A DNA stretch of 64,000 nucleotides from Clostridia bacterium (GCA_900766735.1 CAAFWO010000007.1:17261-81260), one strand, 5' to 3'; shown: positions 42,374-51,609, numbered from the stretch's first letter. Notes: generated by a model from the sequence alone, not told the origin. A program made the numbers and translations.

Positions 42374-43639
42374 ATGAAAAAAATAATTGCACTCGTTGCC
42401 GCCTTGTCTGTCATGTTTTCTTTTATGACGGCGTTTGCCGAGGAGACAGAGGCAGTAACCGAAACGAAAGATGAAGTGACCGCGGACGGGGAAACCGCGG
42501 AAACCGCACAGGCTGAGCCGGCCGTGATGACGGGAAAGACCGTCACCATTCATGCTGAGGTCATAAAAGAGGGCTATATCAACCGCGAAGTGACCTTCGG
42601 GCTGTATGACGGTGAAACGAACTTAGCTAAAAAGAGCGTTAAGATAACGCCCTCGGAGCCGAGCTTTAATTTGGAGTTTGAAGTGCCGGAATATAATTTC
42701 GGGAAAATATTCACCGTCCGCGTCGAGTCGGGCGAGGCGGAGGCTGAATATAACGGCGTTAAGGGGACGATGATCTCTGTTCAGCCCTATATTTATGAGG
42801 ACGCAGAGGGGAACGCGGCCTGCCAGACGATATTTTACATAAACCTTTACACAAAGGCACAGCAAAAGCCCCATACGGTCTACTACCTTAAAAATCCCGT
42901 GCCTTACGCATATTATCTTTCGGGCGGCGAGATCTATATGGCCGAGACGATGATGAAGGACTTGAGGATAAAGTGCGAGAAAAAGGACGGCACATGGCTT
43001 CTTTTCTCCGAGACAGGAAACGTCACGATGCAGTTTTTCAAAGACAACATCTATGCGCTTAAAAATTATGTGGGCTATAACTTAAACCGCCCGGCGTTTG
43101 AAGTGGGCGGCATCGGCTATCTGCCGCTTCGCGATATTGCCGAGACGTTTGGCTGCGGCTACAGCGTGACTGAGACGGAAAACGAAGTTAAAATTCACAC
43201 TACCCCTTCGGTATACAGAACAAATCAGTTTGAGGATTTTGTAAACGCTCAGGGCTATGAGAGCAGAACGGACTATCTTATCTGGGTTTCGAAGAAGGAC
43301 TTTAAAGTACACCTTTTCAAGGGCGAAAAAGGATATTGGACTGTTCAAGGCTCATACCCCTGCACCATCGGAACGGATTCGACACCGACTATCGAGGGTC
43401 AGTTTGAATACATCGAGCGGCTGAACCGCTGGACATATCCCAACTTCTACTGCGGCCCGATCATGCGCTTCTATAACGGCTATGCGCTTCATTCGACGCT
43501 TTATAACTATAACGGCACATTATATGACAACCGCGTCGGCATGAAGCTTTCGCACGGATGCATAAGACTGCATCCGGAGGATATAAACTATCTTGTGGCG
43601 ACAGTTCCTTTCAAAACAAAAATTGTTATAACGCCGTAA
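42374..43639 (+). CDS. Secreted L,D-transpeptidase (YkuD) with amine-oxidase-like N-domain
   Basis: 421 residues. Signal peptide (MKKIIALVAALSVMFSFMTAFA), an acidic linker, then a beta-rich region and a copper-amine-oxidase-N-like module (YLPLRDIAETFGCGYSVTETENEVKI near 255). The C-terminal YkuD domain has the catalytic His in GYALHSTLYN and the catalytic Cys in LSHGCIRLHPEDINYL (near 398). It forms 3-3 peptidoglycan cross-links or attaches proteins outside the membrane. It follows azlD by 13 bp with AACGGGGGAAAG upstream. Confidence 0.92.
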   Translation: MKKIIALVAALSVMFSFMTAFAEETEAVTETKDEVTADGETAETAQAEPAVMTGKTVTIHAEVIKEGYINREVTFGLYDGETNLAKKSVKITPSEPSFNLEFEVPEYNFGKIFTVRVESGEAEAEYNGVKGTMISVQPYIYEDAEGNAACQTIFYINLYTKAQQKPHTVYYLKNPVPYAYYLSGGEIYMAETMMKDLRIKCEKKDGTWLLFSETGNVTMQFFKDNIYALKNYVGYNLNRPAFEVGGIGYLPLRDIAETFGCGYSVTETENEVKIHTTPSVYRTNQFEDFVNAQGYESRTDYLIWVSKKDFKVHLFKGEKGYWTVQGSYPCTIGTDSTPTIEGQFEYIERLNRWTYPNFYCGPIMRFYNGYALHSTLYNYNGTLYDNRVGMKLSHGCIRLHPEDINYLVATVPFKTKIVITP

Positions 43640-43646
43640 AAAAAGC

Positions 43647-43675
43647 TTGACAAAGTGAAAAAAATCTGTTATACT
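43647..43675 (+). promoter_or_regulatory. Sigma-A promoter of the ylxM-ffh operon
   Basis: TTGACA (43647-43652), 17 bp, TATACT (43670-43675). Near consensus. Confidence 0.88.
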
Positions 43676-43701
43676 CTGTAAAGTAGTTTAGCTTTACAGA
43701 G
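43674..43701 (+). promoter_or_regulatory. 10-bp inverted repeat over the ylxM-ffh transcription start
   Basis: CTCTGTAAAG (43674-43683), 8 bp, CTTTACAGAG (43692-43701), a perfect inverted repeat that overlaps the last bases of the -10 and the expected start. It may be an operator, or a 5' structure in transcripts from further upstream. Confidence 0.5.
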
Positions 43702-43710
43702 GGTAATTCA

Positions 43711-44034
43711 ATGGATAAAAAGGTTGAAACGGCGATACTTTTGGATCTTTATAAAGGGCTTTTGACCGAAAAACAGGCGGAGGCAATGGATCTATACTAT
43801 AACGAGGATCTTTCACTTTCCGAGATCGCCGAAAACACCCTTGTCACACGCCAGGCAGTGCGCGACAGCCTGTTAAAGGGCGAGAGGATCTTGGTCGAAA
43901 CCGAAGAAAAAACGCATCTTTGCGAGAGGATCAGGGCGCTTGAAGAAAGGCTTAGAAAAATCAACACCCTCATAAAGGAGGAGGACGGCGACGTGATCGG
44001 TAAGATCGCCGCGCTGTCGGAAATCGGAGAATAA
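43711..44034 (+). CDS. ylxM: YlxM-family helix-turn-helix protein
   Basis: 107 residues. A sigma-70 region-4-like helix-turn-helix (LLTEKQAEAMDLYYNEDLSLSEIAENTLVTRQAVRDSLLKGERIL) is followed by a coiled-coil tail. YlxM is conserved beside ffh and is thought to assist the signal recognition particle; direct regulation is not proven. Stop is two bases before ffh. Confidence 0.95.
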   Translation: MDKKVETAILLDLYKGLLTEKQAEAMDLYYNEDLSLSEIAENTLVTRQAVRDSLLKGERILVETEEKTHLCERIRALEERLRKINTLIKEEDGDVIGKIAALSEIGE

Positions 44035-44036
44035 AT

Positions 44037-45368
44037 ATGGCATTTGAAAGTCTCGGCGAAAAACTGCAGGAAACTTTTAAAAAATTAAAGGGGCGCGGCA
44101 AGGTCTCCGAAAAGGACGTTAAGGAGGCTATGCGCGAAATAAAAATGGCGCTTTTGGAGGCAGACGTTAACTTTAAGGTCGTTAAAAGCTTTGAAGCGTC
44201 GGTACGCGAAAAGGCGCTCGGAAGCGAGGTCATGGAAAGCCTCACACCCGGTCAGCAGATCATAAAGATAGTGAGAGATGAGCTTACGGCGCTTATGGGC
44301 GGCGAGGAGGCAAAGCTTTCGGTATCGCCAAAGCCCCCCACGGTCATCATGATGGTCGGCCTTCAGGGCGCAGGTAAGACGACGACGACCGGTAAGATCG
44401 CAAAGTACCTAAAAAAGCAGGGCAAGCGGCCGCTTTTAGTCGCGTGCGACGTGTACCGTCCGGCCGCGGCAAAACAGCTTGAGGTCGTTTCGGGATATGT
44501 GGACGCGGGATTTTTCTCGCGGCCGGAGTCGAAGGACGCTGTTGCGATCGCTAAAGAGGCGGTTGCAAAGTGCGACCTTTCGCTTTATGACACGGTGATA
44601 ATCGATACCGCCGGCAGACTCCATATTGACGAAGAGCTTATGGAGGAGCTTGTTAATATCAAAAACGCGACAGAGCCCGATGAGATTTTGCTGGTTGTCG
44701 ACTCGATGACCGGTCAGGACGCGGTGAATGTTGCCGAAACATTTAACAATAAGCTTGACATCACGGGAGTGATACTCTCAAAGCTCGATTCGGACACGAG
44801 GGGCGGTGCGGCGATCAGCGTTCGTGCGGTCACCGGAAAGCCGATAAAATTCGCGGCGTCCGGCGAGAAGATGGACGATATAGAGCCGTTCTATCCCGAC
44901 CGTATGGCTTCAAGAATTTTAGGTATGGGCGATGTGCTGACGCTTATCGACAAGGCGCAGGAGGCTTTTGACCAGAAAAAAGCGGCCGAGCTTGAAAAGA
45001 AAATGCGCGAGGCAAGCTTTAACTTAAACGACTTTTTGGACCAGATGGATCAGATGAAAAATATGGGTCCGATCGACAATATTTTGGGAATGCTTCCCGG
45101 CGTCAACAAAAAGGCGCTTTCCGGCGTTTCGGTCGACGAAAAGCAGATGGGGCGCACCGCGGCGATAATAAAGTCGATGACAGCCAAAGAGCGCGAAAAT
45201 CCTTCCGTTATCAACGCGAGCAGGAAAAAGAGGATCGCGGACGGGAGCGGCACCAGCGTCAGGGACGTTAATGTGCTTTTGAATAACTTTGAGAACATGC
45301 AGAAAATGATGAAGCAGCTCTCAAACGGAAAGTTTATGAAGAGGTTTGGAAAAAAATTTGGTATGTAG
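44037..45368 (+). CDS. ffh: Signal recognition particle protein Ffh (SRP54)
   Basis: 443 residues. N domain, GTPase G domain ([18 protein letters not shown] near 105, DTAGRLH near 195, SKLDSD near 255) and methionine-rich M domain ([23 protein letters not shown] near 332 and [19 protein letters not shown] at the end). It binds signal sequences and 4.5S RNA for co-translational targeting. Confidence 0.98.
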   Translation: MAFESLGEKLQETFKKLKGRGKVSEKDVKEAMREIKMALLEADVNFKVVKSFEASVREKALGSEVMESLTPGQQIIKIVRDELTALMGGEEAKLSVSPKPPTVIMMVGLQGAGKTTTTGKIAKYLKKQGKRPLLVACDVYRPAAAKQLEVVSGYVDAGFFSRPESKDAVAIAKEAVAKCDLSLYDTVIIDTAGRLHIDEELMEELVNIKNATEPDEILLVVDSMTGQDAVNVAETFNNKLDITGVILSKLDSDTRGGAAISVRAVTGKPIKFAASGEKMDDIEPFYPDRMASRILGMGDVLTLIDKAQEAFDQKKAAELEKKMREASFNLNDFLDQMDQMKNMGPIDNILGMLPGVNKKALSGVSVDEKQMGRTAAIIKSMTAKERENPSVINASRKKRIADGSGTSVRDVNVLLNNFENMQKMMKQLSNGKFMKRFGKKFGM

Positions 45369-45408
45369 CAAATTTTTTGACATAGAGAAATTATCGGAGG
45401 TGAAAAAG

Positions 45409-45654
45409 ATGGCAGTTAAAATCAGACTTAGAAGAATGGGCGCAAAGAAGAGCCCCTTTTACCGTGTTGTAGTCGCTGATTCGAGATTCCCCAGAAACGG
45501 AAGATTTATCGAGGAGATCGGCACATACAATCCCATGGTTGAGCCCGCTGATATTAAGATCGACGCGGACAAGGCTAAGGAATGGATCGCTAACGGAGCA
45601 CAGCCCACAGAGAGCGTTAAGAGTCTTCTTAAGAGATCCAAAATCGTTGACTGA
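45409..45654 (+). CDS. rpsP: Ribosomal protein S16
   Basis: 81 residues: [41 protein letters not shown] is the universal S16 N-terminus. Component of the 30S subunit. ATG 45409 follows CGGAGGTGA, giving the normal length; an upstream in-frame extension is rejected. Next gene begins after 15 bp. Confidence 0.98.
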   Translation: MAVKIRLRRMGAKKSPFYRVVVADSRFPRNGRFIEEIGTYNPMVEPADIKIDADKAKEWIANGAQPTESVKSLLKRSKIVD

Positions 45655-45669
45655 TAAGGAGCATTGATG

Positions 45670-45900
45670 ATGAAAGATTTACTGGAATACGTTGTTAAAT
45701 CGTTGGTCAATAATCCGGACAGTGTTCAGATAGACGAAAGCGAGAACGACGGCGAGGTTGTTTTTGAGGTTCGCGTTGCTCCCGAAGATATGGGCAGAAT
45801 AATCGGAAAGGGCGGAAGGATCGCCAAGGCGGTTCGCTCTTTGATGAAAGCGGCTTCATTTAAGGAGAACAAAAGAGTCAACGTTGAAATCATTGACTGA
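45670..45900 (+). CDS. khpA: KH-domain RNA-binding protein KhpA
   Basis: 76 residues with a single KH domain whose GxxG loop lies in MGRIIGKGGRIAKAVRSLM. KhpA acts with KhpB as an RNA chaperone-like pair affecting cell size and division in Firmicutes. AAGGAG (45656-45661) best suits ATG 45670; ATG 45667 is possible. Between rpsP and rimM, its usual place. Confidence 0.95.
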   Translation: MKDLLEYVVKSLVNNPDSVQIDESENDGEVVFEVRVAPEDMGRIIGKGGRIAKAVRSLMKAASFKENKRVNVEIID

Positions 45901-45912
45901 TCAGGCTCAAAG

Positions 45913-45948
45913 AAAACGGCGGCGTACATTTTTACGCCGCCGTTTTTA
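45913..45948 (+). terminator. Intra-operon terminator before rimM
   Basis: AAAACGGCGGCGTA (45913-45926) pairs perfectly with TACGCCGCCGTTTT (45933-45946) plus T. It separates ffh-rpsP-khpA from rimM-trmD, although no clear promoter is seen before rimM, so read-through is likely. Confidence 0.85.
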
Positions 45949-45964
45949 CTAAAGAGGTGTTTTT

Positions 45965-46468
45965 ATGAGTGAAAAATTACTTGCGGCAAAAATAGTGAAT
46001 ACGCACGGAATAAGGGGCGAGGTCAAGGCTGTGTATTACACCGATTCGCCGCAGTTTTTTGAAGATATTAAAAAAATATATTTAGGCGATGAAGAATTTA
46101 CCCTCACAGGCTCGCGCGCGCATAAGGGCGCGGTGCTCTTAAAGCTCTCCGGCATCGACTCGATCGAGGCGGCGGAAAAGCTTATCGGCAAAGAAATATA
46201 TACCAAAAGAGAGGAAGCGCCCCTTCCGGACGGGCAGTTTTTCATTGTGGATATAATAGGCTGCACGGTCTTGAGTGAAGAGGGAGAGCCGATCGGGAAA
46301 ATAACTGATGTTTTCCCCACGGGTAGTAACGACGTTTTCGAGGTTCTTCTTCCGGGCGGCAAAAAGGCCTATATCCCCAATATTCACGACGTGGTAAAGA
46401 AGATCGACATCGATAATAAAGATGTTACGATTCACGTTATGGAGGGTCTGATAGACGATGAAGATTAG
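45965..46468 (+). CDS. rimM: Ribosome maturation factor RimM
   Basis: 167 residues: N-terminal RimM domain (AAKIVNTHGIRGEVKAVYYTDSP) and C-terminal PRC-barrel (IIGCTVLSEEGEPIGKITDVFPTGSNDVFEVLL and KAYIPNIHDVV). Assists 30S head assembly with S19. Ribosome site AAAGAGGTG. Overlaps trmD by 11 bp. Confidence 0.96.
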   Translation: MSEKLLAAKIVNTHGIRGEVKAVYYTDSPQFFEDIKKIYLGDEEFTLTGSRAHKGAVLLKLSGIDSIEAAEKLIGKEIYTKREEAPLPDGQFFIVDIIGCTVLSEEGEPIGKITDVFPTGSNDVFEVLLPGGKKAYIPNIHDVVKKIDIDNKDVTIHVMEGLIDDED

Positions 46469-47201
46469 TGTTCTGACGCTGTTTCCCGAGATGTTTGCGC
46501 CTGTCTGCGGCGTCAGCATCTTAAAGCGCGCGCTTGATAAAAATCTTTTCGGCCTTGAAATAATAAATATCCGCGACTATTCGGAGGATAAGCATAAAAG
46601 GGTGGACGATTACCCTTACGGAGCCGGCGGCGGCCTTTTAATGCAGCCGATGCCGATATACGGTGCATATGAGGCCATAGTAAAAAAAGAAGGCAAAAAG
46701 CCGTATGTTATATATATGTCGCCCCAGGGGAAGACGTTTGACCAGAAAAAGGCGATCGAGATAAGCAAGATGGATTCGGTAGTCCTTCTTTGCGGCCACT
46801 ATGAGGGGGTCGATCAGAGGGTGTTGGACAAGATAGTGGACGAGGAAATTTCGATAGGCGACTTTGTGCTGACAGGGGGCGAGCTTGCCGCGATGGCGGT
46901 TATCGACGCGTCGGCAAGGATGATTCCCGGCGTGCTCGATTCGGAGGACACGTTTTCTCACGAGTCGCACTATGACGGGTTATTGGAATATCCGCAGTAC
47001 ACACGCCCGCCGGTGTGGCACGGTATGGCTGTGCCGGACATTTTGGTTTCCGGCCATCACGCCAATATCGAGAAGTGGCGAAGGGAGCAGTCCATAATCA
47101 ACACGGTCAAAAAAAGGCCGGAAATGCTAAAAAAAGCGCCGCTTGATGAAAAAGAACGTGAATTTGTTAAAAAAATGCTTGCAAATGAAGAAAAAGTGTG
47201 A
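46458..47201 (+). CDS. trmD: tRNA (guanine-37-N1)-methyltransferase
   Basis: 247 residues of the SPOUT trefoil-knot class: ISVLTLFPEMFAP at the N-terminus, CGHYEGVDQRV near 112 and SIGDFVLTGGELAAMAVIDASARMIPG near 131 form the SAM-binding knot. It methylates G37 of tRNAs to prevent frameshifting. Promoter elements for rplS lie in its last codons. Confidence 0.97.
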   Translation: MKISVLTLFPEMFAPVCGVSILKRALDKNLFGLEIINIRDYSEDKHKRVDDYPYGAGGGLLMQPMPIYGAYEAIVKKEGKKPYVIYMSPQGKTFDQKKAIEISKMDSVVLLCGHYEGVDQRVLDKIVDEEISIGDFVLTGGELAAMAVIDASARMIPGVLDSEDTFSHESHYDGLLEYPQYTRPPVWHGMAVPDILVSGHHANIEKWRREQSIINTVKKRPEMLKKAPLDEKEREFVKKMLANEEKV

Positions 47202-47207
47202 TATAAT
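47179..47207 (+). promoter_or_regulatory. Sigma-A promoter of rplS
   Basis: TTGCAA (47179-47184), 17 bp, TATAAT (47202-47207), lying across the trmD stop codon. Confidence 0.8.
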
Positions 47208-47213
47208 AAATCG

Positions 47214-47280
47214 GTAAAAAGGGCGGTCCTCTGTAAACTGGGATTTGCACGAACGCTTGTTAAGAAGGGAGGCTACATTC
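47214..47280 (+). ncRNA. Candidate L19 leader
   Basis: About 67 nt between the rplS promoter and ATG. The block with CTCTGTAAAC, GGGATTTGCACGAACGC and TTGTTAAGAAGGGAGG resembles, from memory, the Firmicute L19 leader that autoregulates rplS through L19 binding. Structure not verified. Confidence 0.45.
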
Positions 47281-47643
47281 ATGGATCAGCTTATGAAGGC
47301 TATTACTGCGGATCAGATCAGAACAGATCTGCCCGAGATCAAGATCGGTGACACTCTCAAGGTTTACCTTAAGATCAAGGAAGGTGAGAAAGAGAGAGTT
47401 CAGATGTTTGACGGAACGGTTATTGCAAAGAAGCACGGCGGAATCAACGAGACATTCACGATAAGAAGAATTTCCTACGGCGTAGGCGTAGAGAGAGTTA
47501 TTCCCGTAAATTCTCCCAACATCGACAGAATCGAAGTTGTAAGAGTTGGTAAGGTTAGAAGAGCTAAGCTTTATTACTTGAGAGACAGAGTTGGTAAGGC
47601 GGCTAAGGTCAAGGAAAAAATCGTAACCTCAAACGAGCAGTAA
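47281..47643 (+). CDS. rplS: Ribosomal protein L19
   Basis: 120 residues: [45 protein letters not shown] and the signature [48 protein letters not shown]. 50S protein near the 30S interface. ATG 47281 follows AAGGGAGG; a TTG-led extension is rejected on length. Confidence 0.98.
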   Translation: MDQLMKAITADQIRTDLPEIKIGDTLKVYLKIKEGEKERVQMFDGTVIAKKHGGINETFTIRRISYGVGVERVIPVNSPNIDRIEVVRVGKVRRAKLYYLRDRVGKAAKVKEKIVTSNEQ

Positions 47644-47657
47644 TAATGAATGTAGTG

Positions 47658-47690
47658 ACGGATTGTTTTTATGCAATCCGTTTTACATTT
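47658..47690 (+). terminator. Hairpin between rplS and rbgA
   Basis: ACGGATTG (47658-47665) pairs with CAATCCGT (47674-47681), followed by TTTACATTTT. A weak terminator or attenuator that would favour L19 over downstream products. Confidence 0.7.
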
Positions 47691-47714
47691 TATGAAATAA
47701 AAGGAGGGGTACCT

Positions 47715-48563
47715 TTGAACATTCAGTGGTTTCCCGGTCACATGAAGAAGACCGAACGGATGATTGAGGAAAACCTTAAATTTATAGATGTGGTTTTGGA
47801 GCTGGTGGATGCGAGGATCCCCGTCTCCGGCAGAAATCCCGATATATTAAGGCTTTGCGCCGGCAAAAAGGTGCTGACGCTTTTTAATAAGGCGGATCTG
47901 GCCGATCAGAACAAAAATAAATTATGGCAGGAAAAGTTCGGGGAGAACGCGCTTTTTATCAACGCGGTATCCGGAACCGGAATGAAAGAGATTGCACCAA
48001 GGATCAGAGAGATGATGAAAGAAAAGACGGAGCGCGACCTTGCGAGAGGCATTAAGGAGCGGTCGGTCAAGCTTATGATCGTCGGCGTGCCGAACGTCGG
48101 GAAATCTTCTTTTATCAACCGCTTTTCCAAAAAAGCGGTGACAGAGGTTGCCGACAGGCCGGGCGTCACACGCTCCAAGCAGTGGGTGAGGCTGACGGAG
48201 GGGTTCGAGCTTTTGGACACTCCGGGCGTTCTCTGGCCGAAGTTTTCGGATGAGGAGACCGCGCGCCGCCTGGCATATACCGGCGCGATAAAGGACGACG
48301 TGATAGACACCGAGGAGCTTTGCCATTATTTTCTGGAATTTATGCGCGATCACTATCCCGAAAATTTAGCTTCGCGCTATAAGATCGACAATATTTCAGG
48401 CCTTGCCGGCTATGAAATAACGGAAATGATCGGAAGAAAACGCGGATTTGTCATCTCCGGCGGCGAGATCAATACCGAGCGCGCGGCCAACGTTGTGCTC
48501 GACGAGTTCCGCGGCGGACTTTTGGGGAGGGTCACATTTGACGACCCGGAGGAGCTTTTATGA
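47715..48563 (+). CDS. rbgA: Ribosome biogenesis GTPase RbgA (YlqF)
   Basis: 282 residues of the circularly permuted GTPase class: G4 TLFNKADL precedes G1 GVPNVGKSSFINR (near 122) and G3 DTPGVLWP. N-terminal IQWFPGHMKK is diagnostic. It is required for late assembly of the 50S subunit. TTG 47715 is chosen because AAGGAGGGG (47701-47709) precedes it; an upstream ATG at 47646 would place coding sequence through the hairpin. Overlaps rnhB by 4 bp. Confidence 0.95.
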   Translation: MNIQWFPGHMKKTERMIEENLKFIDVVLELVDARIPVSGRNPDILRLCAGKKVLTLFNKADLADQNKNKLWQEKFGENALFINAVSGTGMKEIAPRIREMMKEKTERDLARGIKERSVKLMIVGVPNVGKSSFINRFSKKAVTEVADRPGVTRSKQWVRLTEGFELLDTPGVLWPKFSDEETARRLAYTGAIKDDVIDTEELCHYFLEFMRDHYPENLASRYKIDNISGLAGYEITEMIGRKRGFVISGGEINTERAANVVLDEFRGGLLGRVTFDDPEELL

Positions 48564-49186
48564 AAGAGAAAGACACTGAAAGAATCATTAAAATGCGCGA
48601 GTTTGAGGAGAGCGTCTATAACCGCGGAATAGCCGTTTTTGCCGGAGTTGACGAGGCAGGGCGCGGCCCTTTGGCGGGCGACGTTTATGCCGCGGCCGTC
48701 ATCTTGAAACGGGGCGAGCTGATAGAGGCCTTGAACGACTCTAAAAAGCTTTCGCCCAAGAAGCGTGACGCGCTTTTTGATGTGATAAAGGAAAAGGCGC
48801 TTTCGTGGTCGGTCGGCACGGCGAGCGTTGCCGAGATCGAGGAGACGGACATTCTGTCCGCCAACTTCCTTGCGATGAGGCGCGCTGTCAGTGGCCTTAG
48901 CATTACTCCCGAGCTTATCATAGTTGACGGAAACCTTAAGATCCGCGGCCTTGAGGATAGGTGCGAGGCACTGGTAAAGGGCGATTCGATCTCCGAGTCC
49001 ATTGCCGCAGCGTCCATCCTTGCCAAGGTATCGAGGGACAGATATATGGTCAAAATGGCCGAAGAATACCCCGAATACGAATTTGAAAAGCACAAGGGAT
49101 ATGGCACGGCACGCCATATCGAGCTTATTAAAAAATACGGCCCGTCGCCCATACACAGGCTGTCGTTCTTAAAAAACATATTATGA
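48560..49186 (+). CDS. rnhB: Ribonuclease HII
   Basis: 208 residues. AGVDEAGRGPLAGDVYAAAVIL (near 28) has the catalytic Asp-Glu pair; further acidic residues are in IIVDGN and SISESIAAASILAKVSRD. Removes ribonucleotides from DNA. ATGA overlap with rbgA and, at its 3' end, with yraN. Confidence 0.97.
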   Translation: MKEKDTERIIKMREFEESVYNRGIAVFAGVDEAGRGPLAGDVYAAAVILKRGELIEALNDSKKLSPKKRDALFDVIKEKALSWSVGTASVAEIEETDILSANFLAMRRAVSGLSITPELIIVDGNLKIRGLEDRCEALVKGDSISESIAAASILAKVSRDRYMVKMAEEYPEYEFEKHKGYGTARHIELIKKYGPSPIHRLSFLKNIL

Positions 49187-49551
49187 GATTTTTAGGGAAT
49201 AAGGGCGAGGATTACGCCGTAAAGCTCTTGAAAAAAGAGCACTATAAGATAATCGAAAGAAATTTCACCGTCCGCGGAGGAGAGATTGATATTATCGCCT
49301 CCGATTCCGGAACACTCGTTTTTGTCGAGGTCAAGATGAGAAAAAACAGCGATTACGGAACGCCGGGCGAATTTGTTACCTTTGGAAAACAAAAAAAGCT
49401 TATTTATGCCGCAAATTGCTATCTTGAAAAAAATGATCTTTTTTCATCGCCCTGCCGGTTTGACGTTGTTGAGATCACGGGCGAAGTGAGCGAAAAAGGG
49501 AAAATCAAGGTCAAAGAGGCAAATATTATAAAGAATGCATTTTCATGTTGA
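49183..49551 (+). CDS. yraN: YraN-family (UPF0102) nuclease-fold protein
   Basis: 122 residues: GNKGEDYAVKLLKKEHYKIIERNFTVRGGEIDIIASDSGTLVFVEVKMR shows the restriction-endonuclease-like GEIDII and VEVK core. Function is not firmly established. Translationally coupled to rnhB. The downstream promoter TTGACC overlaps its stop. Confidence 0.95.
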   Translation: MRFLGNKGEDYAVKLLKKEHYKIIERNFTVRGGEIDIIASDSGTLVFVEVKMRKNSDYGTPGEFVTFGKQKKLIYAANCYLEKNDLFSSPCRFDVVEITGEVSEKGKIKVKEANIIKNAFSC

Positions 49552-49577
49552 CCGGGAGTCATAATAAGTGGTATAAT
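49548..49577 (+). promoter_or_regulatory. Sigma-A promoter of the CtpA-mntP operon
   Basis: TTGACC (49548-49553), 18 bp, TATAAT (49572-49577) with TGn extension. Confidence 0.75.
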
Positions 49578-49609
49578 GACATAAATATATTAAATCGGAG
49601 GCGGAGATT

Positions 49610-51028
49610 TTGCGCAAAAGATTATTTTCCGGACTGCTGGCATTACTGCTTTGCTTATCGTTCGCGGTGCCGGCATTTGCCGAGGACGAGGTTGATAAGT
49701 TTTCTATTATCAACCAGATAGCTATATACGCAGAGCAGAACTATAAATTCGGAGTCACAAGCGAACAGCTTAAAAACCGTGCGCTTGAATATATGCTTGA
49801 AAACAACGATACCGACCTTGATAATGTGCTTACGGCGATGCTCGGAAGCCTTGACGATTATACAAGGTATTTCACTAAAGAACAGTATGAAAATTTCACA
49901 GGCGCACTTACCGCGTCTCTTCGCGGGATCGGCGTCCGCGTGAGGGCGGTCAAAAGCGGAGCGGCCGTGATCGGCGTTTTGTCGGGCTCTCCGGCTGAGA
50001 AGGCGGGCATAAAGGCGTTTGACATTATAACCGCGGTGGGCGATAAGAGCCTTGCCGGGCTCACGATGGACGAGGCGGCAAGCCTTATCCAGGGCGACGA
50101 GGCGACGAGTGTTTCGCTCAGCGTTAAAAGGGCCGGCGAGGAAAATGAGCTTAATTTTGACATCGTCCGCGCGAATGTTGAGGAAAGCACTGTTTCCTGG
50201 TCAAAGCTTGACGACGAGACGGCATACATATCCTTCACATCGTTGACGCTTAACAGCGATGTGTTCATGAGAAAGGTGCTCGGCGAGATAGACGAGGCCG
50301 GCATCAAAAAGATCGTCCTTGACCTTCGCGATAATGGCGGCGGCTACTTGGAGGCGACGGTCAACATCTGCTCGATGTTTGTTCCTGAGGGCGTCGTTGG
50401 CTATATCGACTATAAAGATCCTAATAAGCTCGAGACATTCTATTCGGACAACAAGAACCCGAAATATCAGCTTGCGGTCTTAATAAACGGCAACACGGCG
50501 AGCGGAGCGGAGCTTTTGTCCGGCACGATACAGGACACCGGCGTCGGCAAGCTTTTCGGCGAACAGTCCTTCGGCAAGGGCACGGTGCAGACGACGGCAC
50601 AGCTTAAAAACGGCGGCGCAATAAAGCTCACCATCGGAAAATACTACACAGCGAAGAAACAGGACGTTGCGAAGAATCACATAAATCCGGATGTTGCGGT
50701 CGAAAATTCATATTATAAGATAAACGACTCGTCTTTCCATGAGATCGACTTTGATAACGAGGTTAAGGAAGGTTCGGTCGGAGATAATGTGCTCGCTATC
50801 GAGGAACGCCTTGCCGCGCTCGGCTATCTTGATGAGGCGGATAACGTTGCAGATGCTGATACGATGGAGGCTGTCGCACTTTTAAAGACGGCGTACGGAT
50901 CAGACCCCATAAAGAAGGCGGACATTGATTTTCTGGCATACATAAACAGCATCGACTATTCAAAGATATATAAGACGAACGACCGTCAGTTAAAAGCTGC
51001 GTGGGACTATCTGAAGGGACTGAAATAA
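49610..51028 (+). CDS. S41-family carboxy-terminal processing protease
   Basis: 472 residues. Signal peptide (LLALLLCLSFAVPAFA), a PDZ domain (GIGVRVRAVKSGAAVIGVLSGSPAEKAGIKAFDIITAVGD near 103-145), the S41 core with VLDLRDNGGG, the catalytic Ser in GNTASGAELLSG (near 300) and Lys in QSFGKGTVQ (near 325), then a PG_binding_1-like C-terminal domain (VKEGSVGDNVLAIEERLAALGYL). Extracytoplasmic protease of the CtpA/CtpB type, possibly sporulation- or wall-related. Starts at TTG 49610 after GGAGGCGGAG. Confidence 0.93.
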   Translation: MRKRLFSGLLALLLCLSFAVPAFAEDEVDKFSIINQIAIYAEQNYKFGVTSEQLKNRALEYMLENNDTDLDNVLTAMLGSLDDYTRYFTKEQYENFTGALTASLRGIGVRVRAVKSGAAVIGVLSGSPAEKAGIKAFDIITAVGDKSLAGLTMDEAASLIQGDEATSVSLSVKRAGEENELNFDIVRANVEESTVSWSKLDDETAYISFTSLTLNSDVFMRKVLGEIDEAGIKKIVLDLRDNGGGYLEATVNICSMFVPEGVVGYIDYKDPNKLETFYSDNKNPKYQLAVLINGNTASGAELLSGTIQDTGVGKLFGEQSFGKGTVQTTAQLKNGGAIKLTIGKYYTAKKQDVAKNHINPDVAVENSYYKINDSSFHEIDFDNEVKEGSVGDNVLAIEERLAALGYLDEADNVADADTMEAVALLKTAYGSDPIKKADIDFLAYINSIDYSKIYKTNDRQLKAAWDYLKGLK

Positions 51029-51609
51029 TGGATTTTATAACACTTTTGCTGGTTGCCTTAAGCCTTGCGATGGACGCGCTCGCCGTCTCCGTGACGAACG
51101 GAATAAGGCTTAATAACTGCCGGGTGGCGGACGGCGTTAAGATGGGGCTCTTTTTTGGCATATTCCAGTTCATAATGCCGCTTCTGGGCTTTTATCTGGG
51201 CGGCGGAGTTATCGGCTTTGTCGGCAGGTTCGCACCGTGGCTATCCTGTGCGATACTCGTATTTTTGGGTGTTAGAATGATGGTCGAGGCAAATAAGGCG
51301 GAAGAAGAGGAAGATGACGGAACGAAGCAAGAAAAACTCGGGTTTTACGAGCTTTTCTTGCAGGCGGTCGCAACGAGTATTGACGCGCTTGCCGTCGGCT
51401 TAAGCCTTGCGATGACAGGCGGATATCGCGAAGGATACCTTTATTTTGCGTCTGCGGTGATCGGAATCGTCGCATTCGTCTGTTCCTTCACCGGCGCGAT
51501 GGCCGGAAAAAAGCTCGGCGGCCTTTTCGAGAAAAGAGCGGAAACCGTCGGCGGAGCAGTGCTGGTCGTAATCGGTCTTAAAATACTCATAGAAAGCTTT
51601 ATAAAATAA
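51028..51609 (+). CDS. mntP: Manganese efflux pump MntP
   Basis: 193 residues, six helices in two repeats. Both conserved motifs are present: ALSLAMDALAVSVTNG near 9 and AVATSIDALAVGLSLAM near 111, each with the membrane Asp that binds the ion. Exports excess manganese. ATG 51028 shares its A with the protease stop, so expression is coupled; no yybP-ykoY riboswitch is possible in that space. Ends at a terminator. Confidence 0.95.
   Translation: MDFITLLLVALSLAMDALAVSVTNGIRLNNCRVADGVKMGLFFGIFQFIMPLLGFYLGGGVIGFVGRFAPWLSCAILVFLGVRMMVEANKAEEEEDDGTKQEKLGFYELFLQAVATSIDALAVGLSLAMTGGYREGYLYFASAVIGIVAFVCSFTGAMAGKKLGGLFEKRAETVGGAVLVVIGLKILIESFIK

Noticed and set aside
47646..47714. Upstream ATG start of rbgA
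   Set aside because: It would translate through the rplS-rbgA hairpin; TTG 47715 with AAGGAGGGG gives the family N-terminus.
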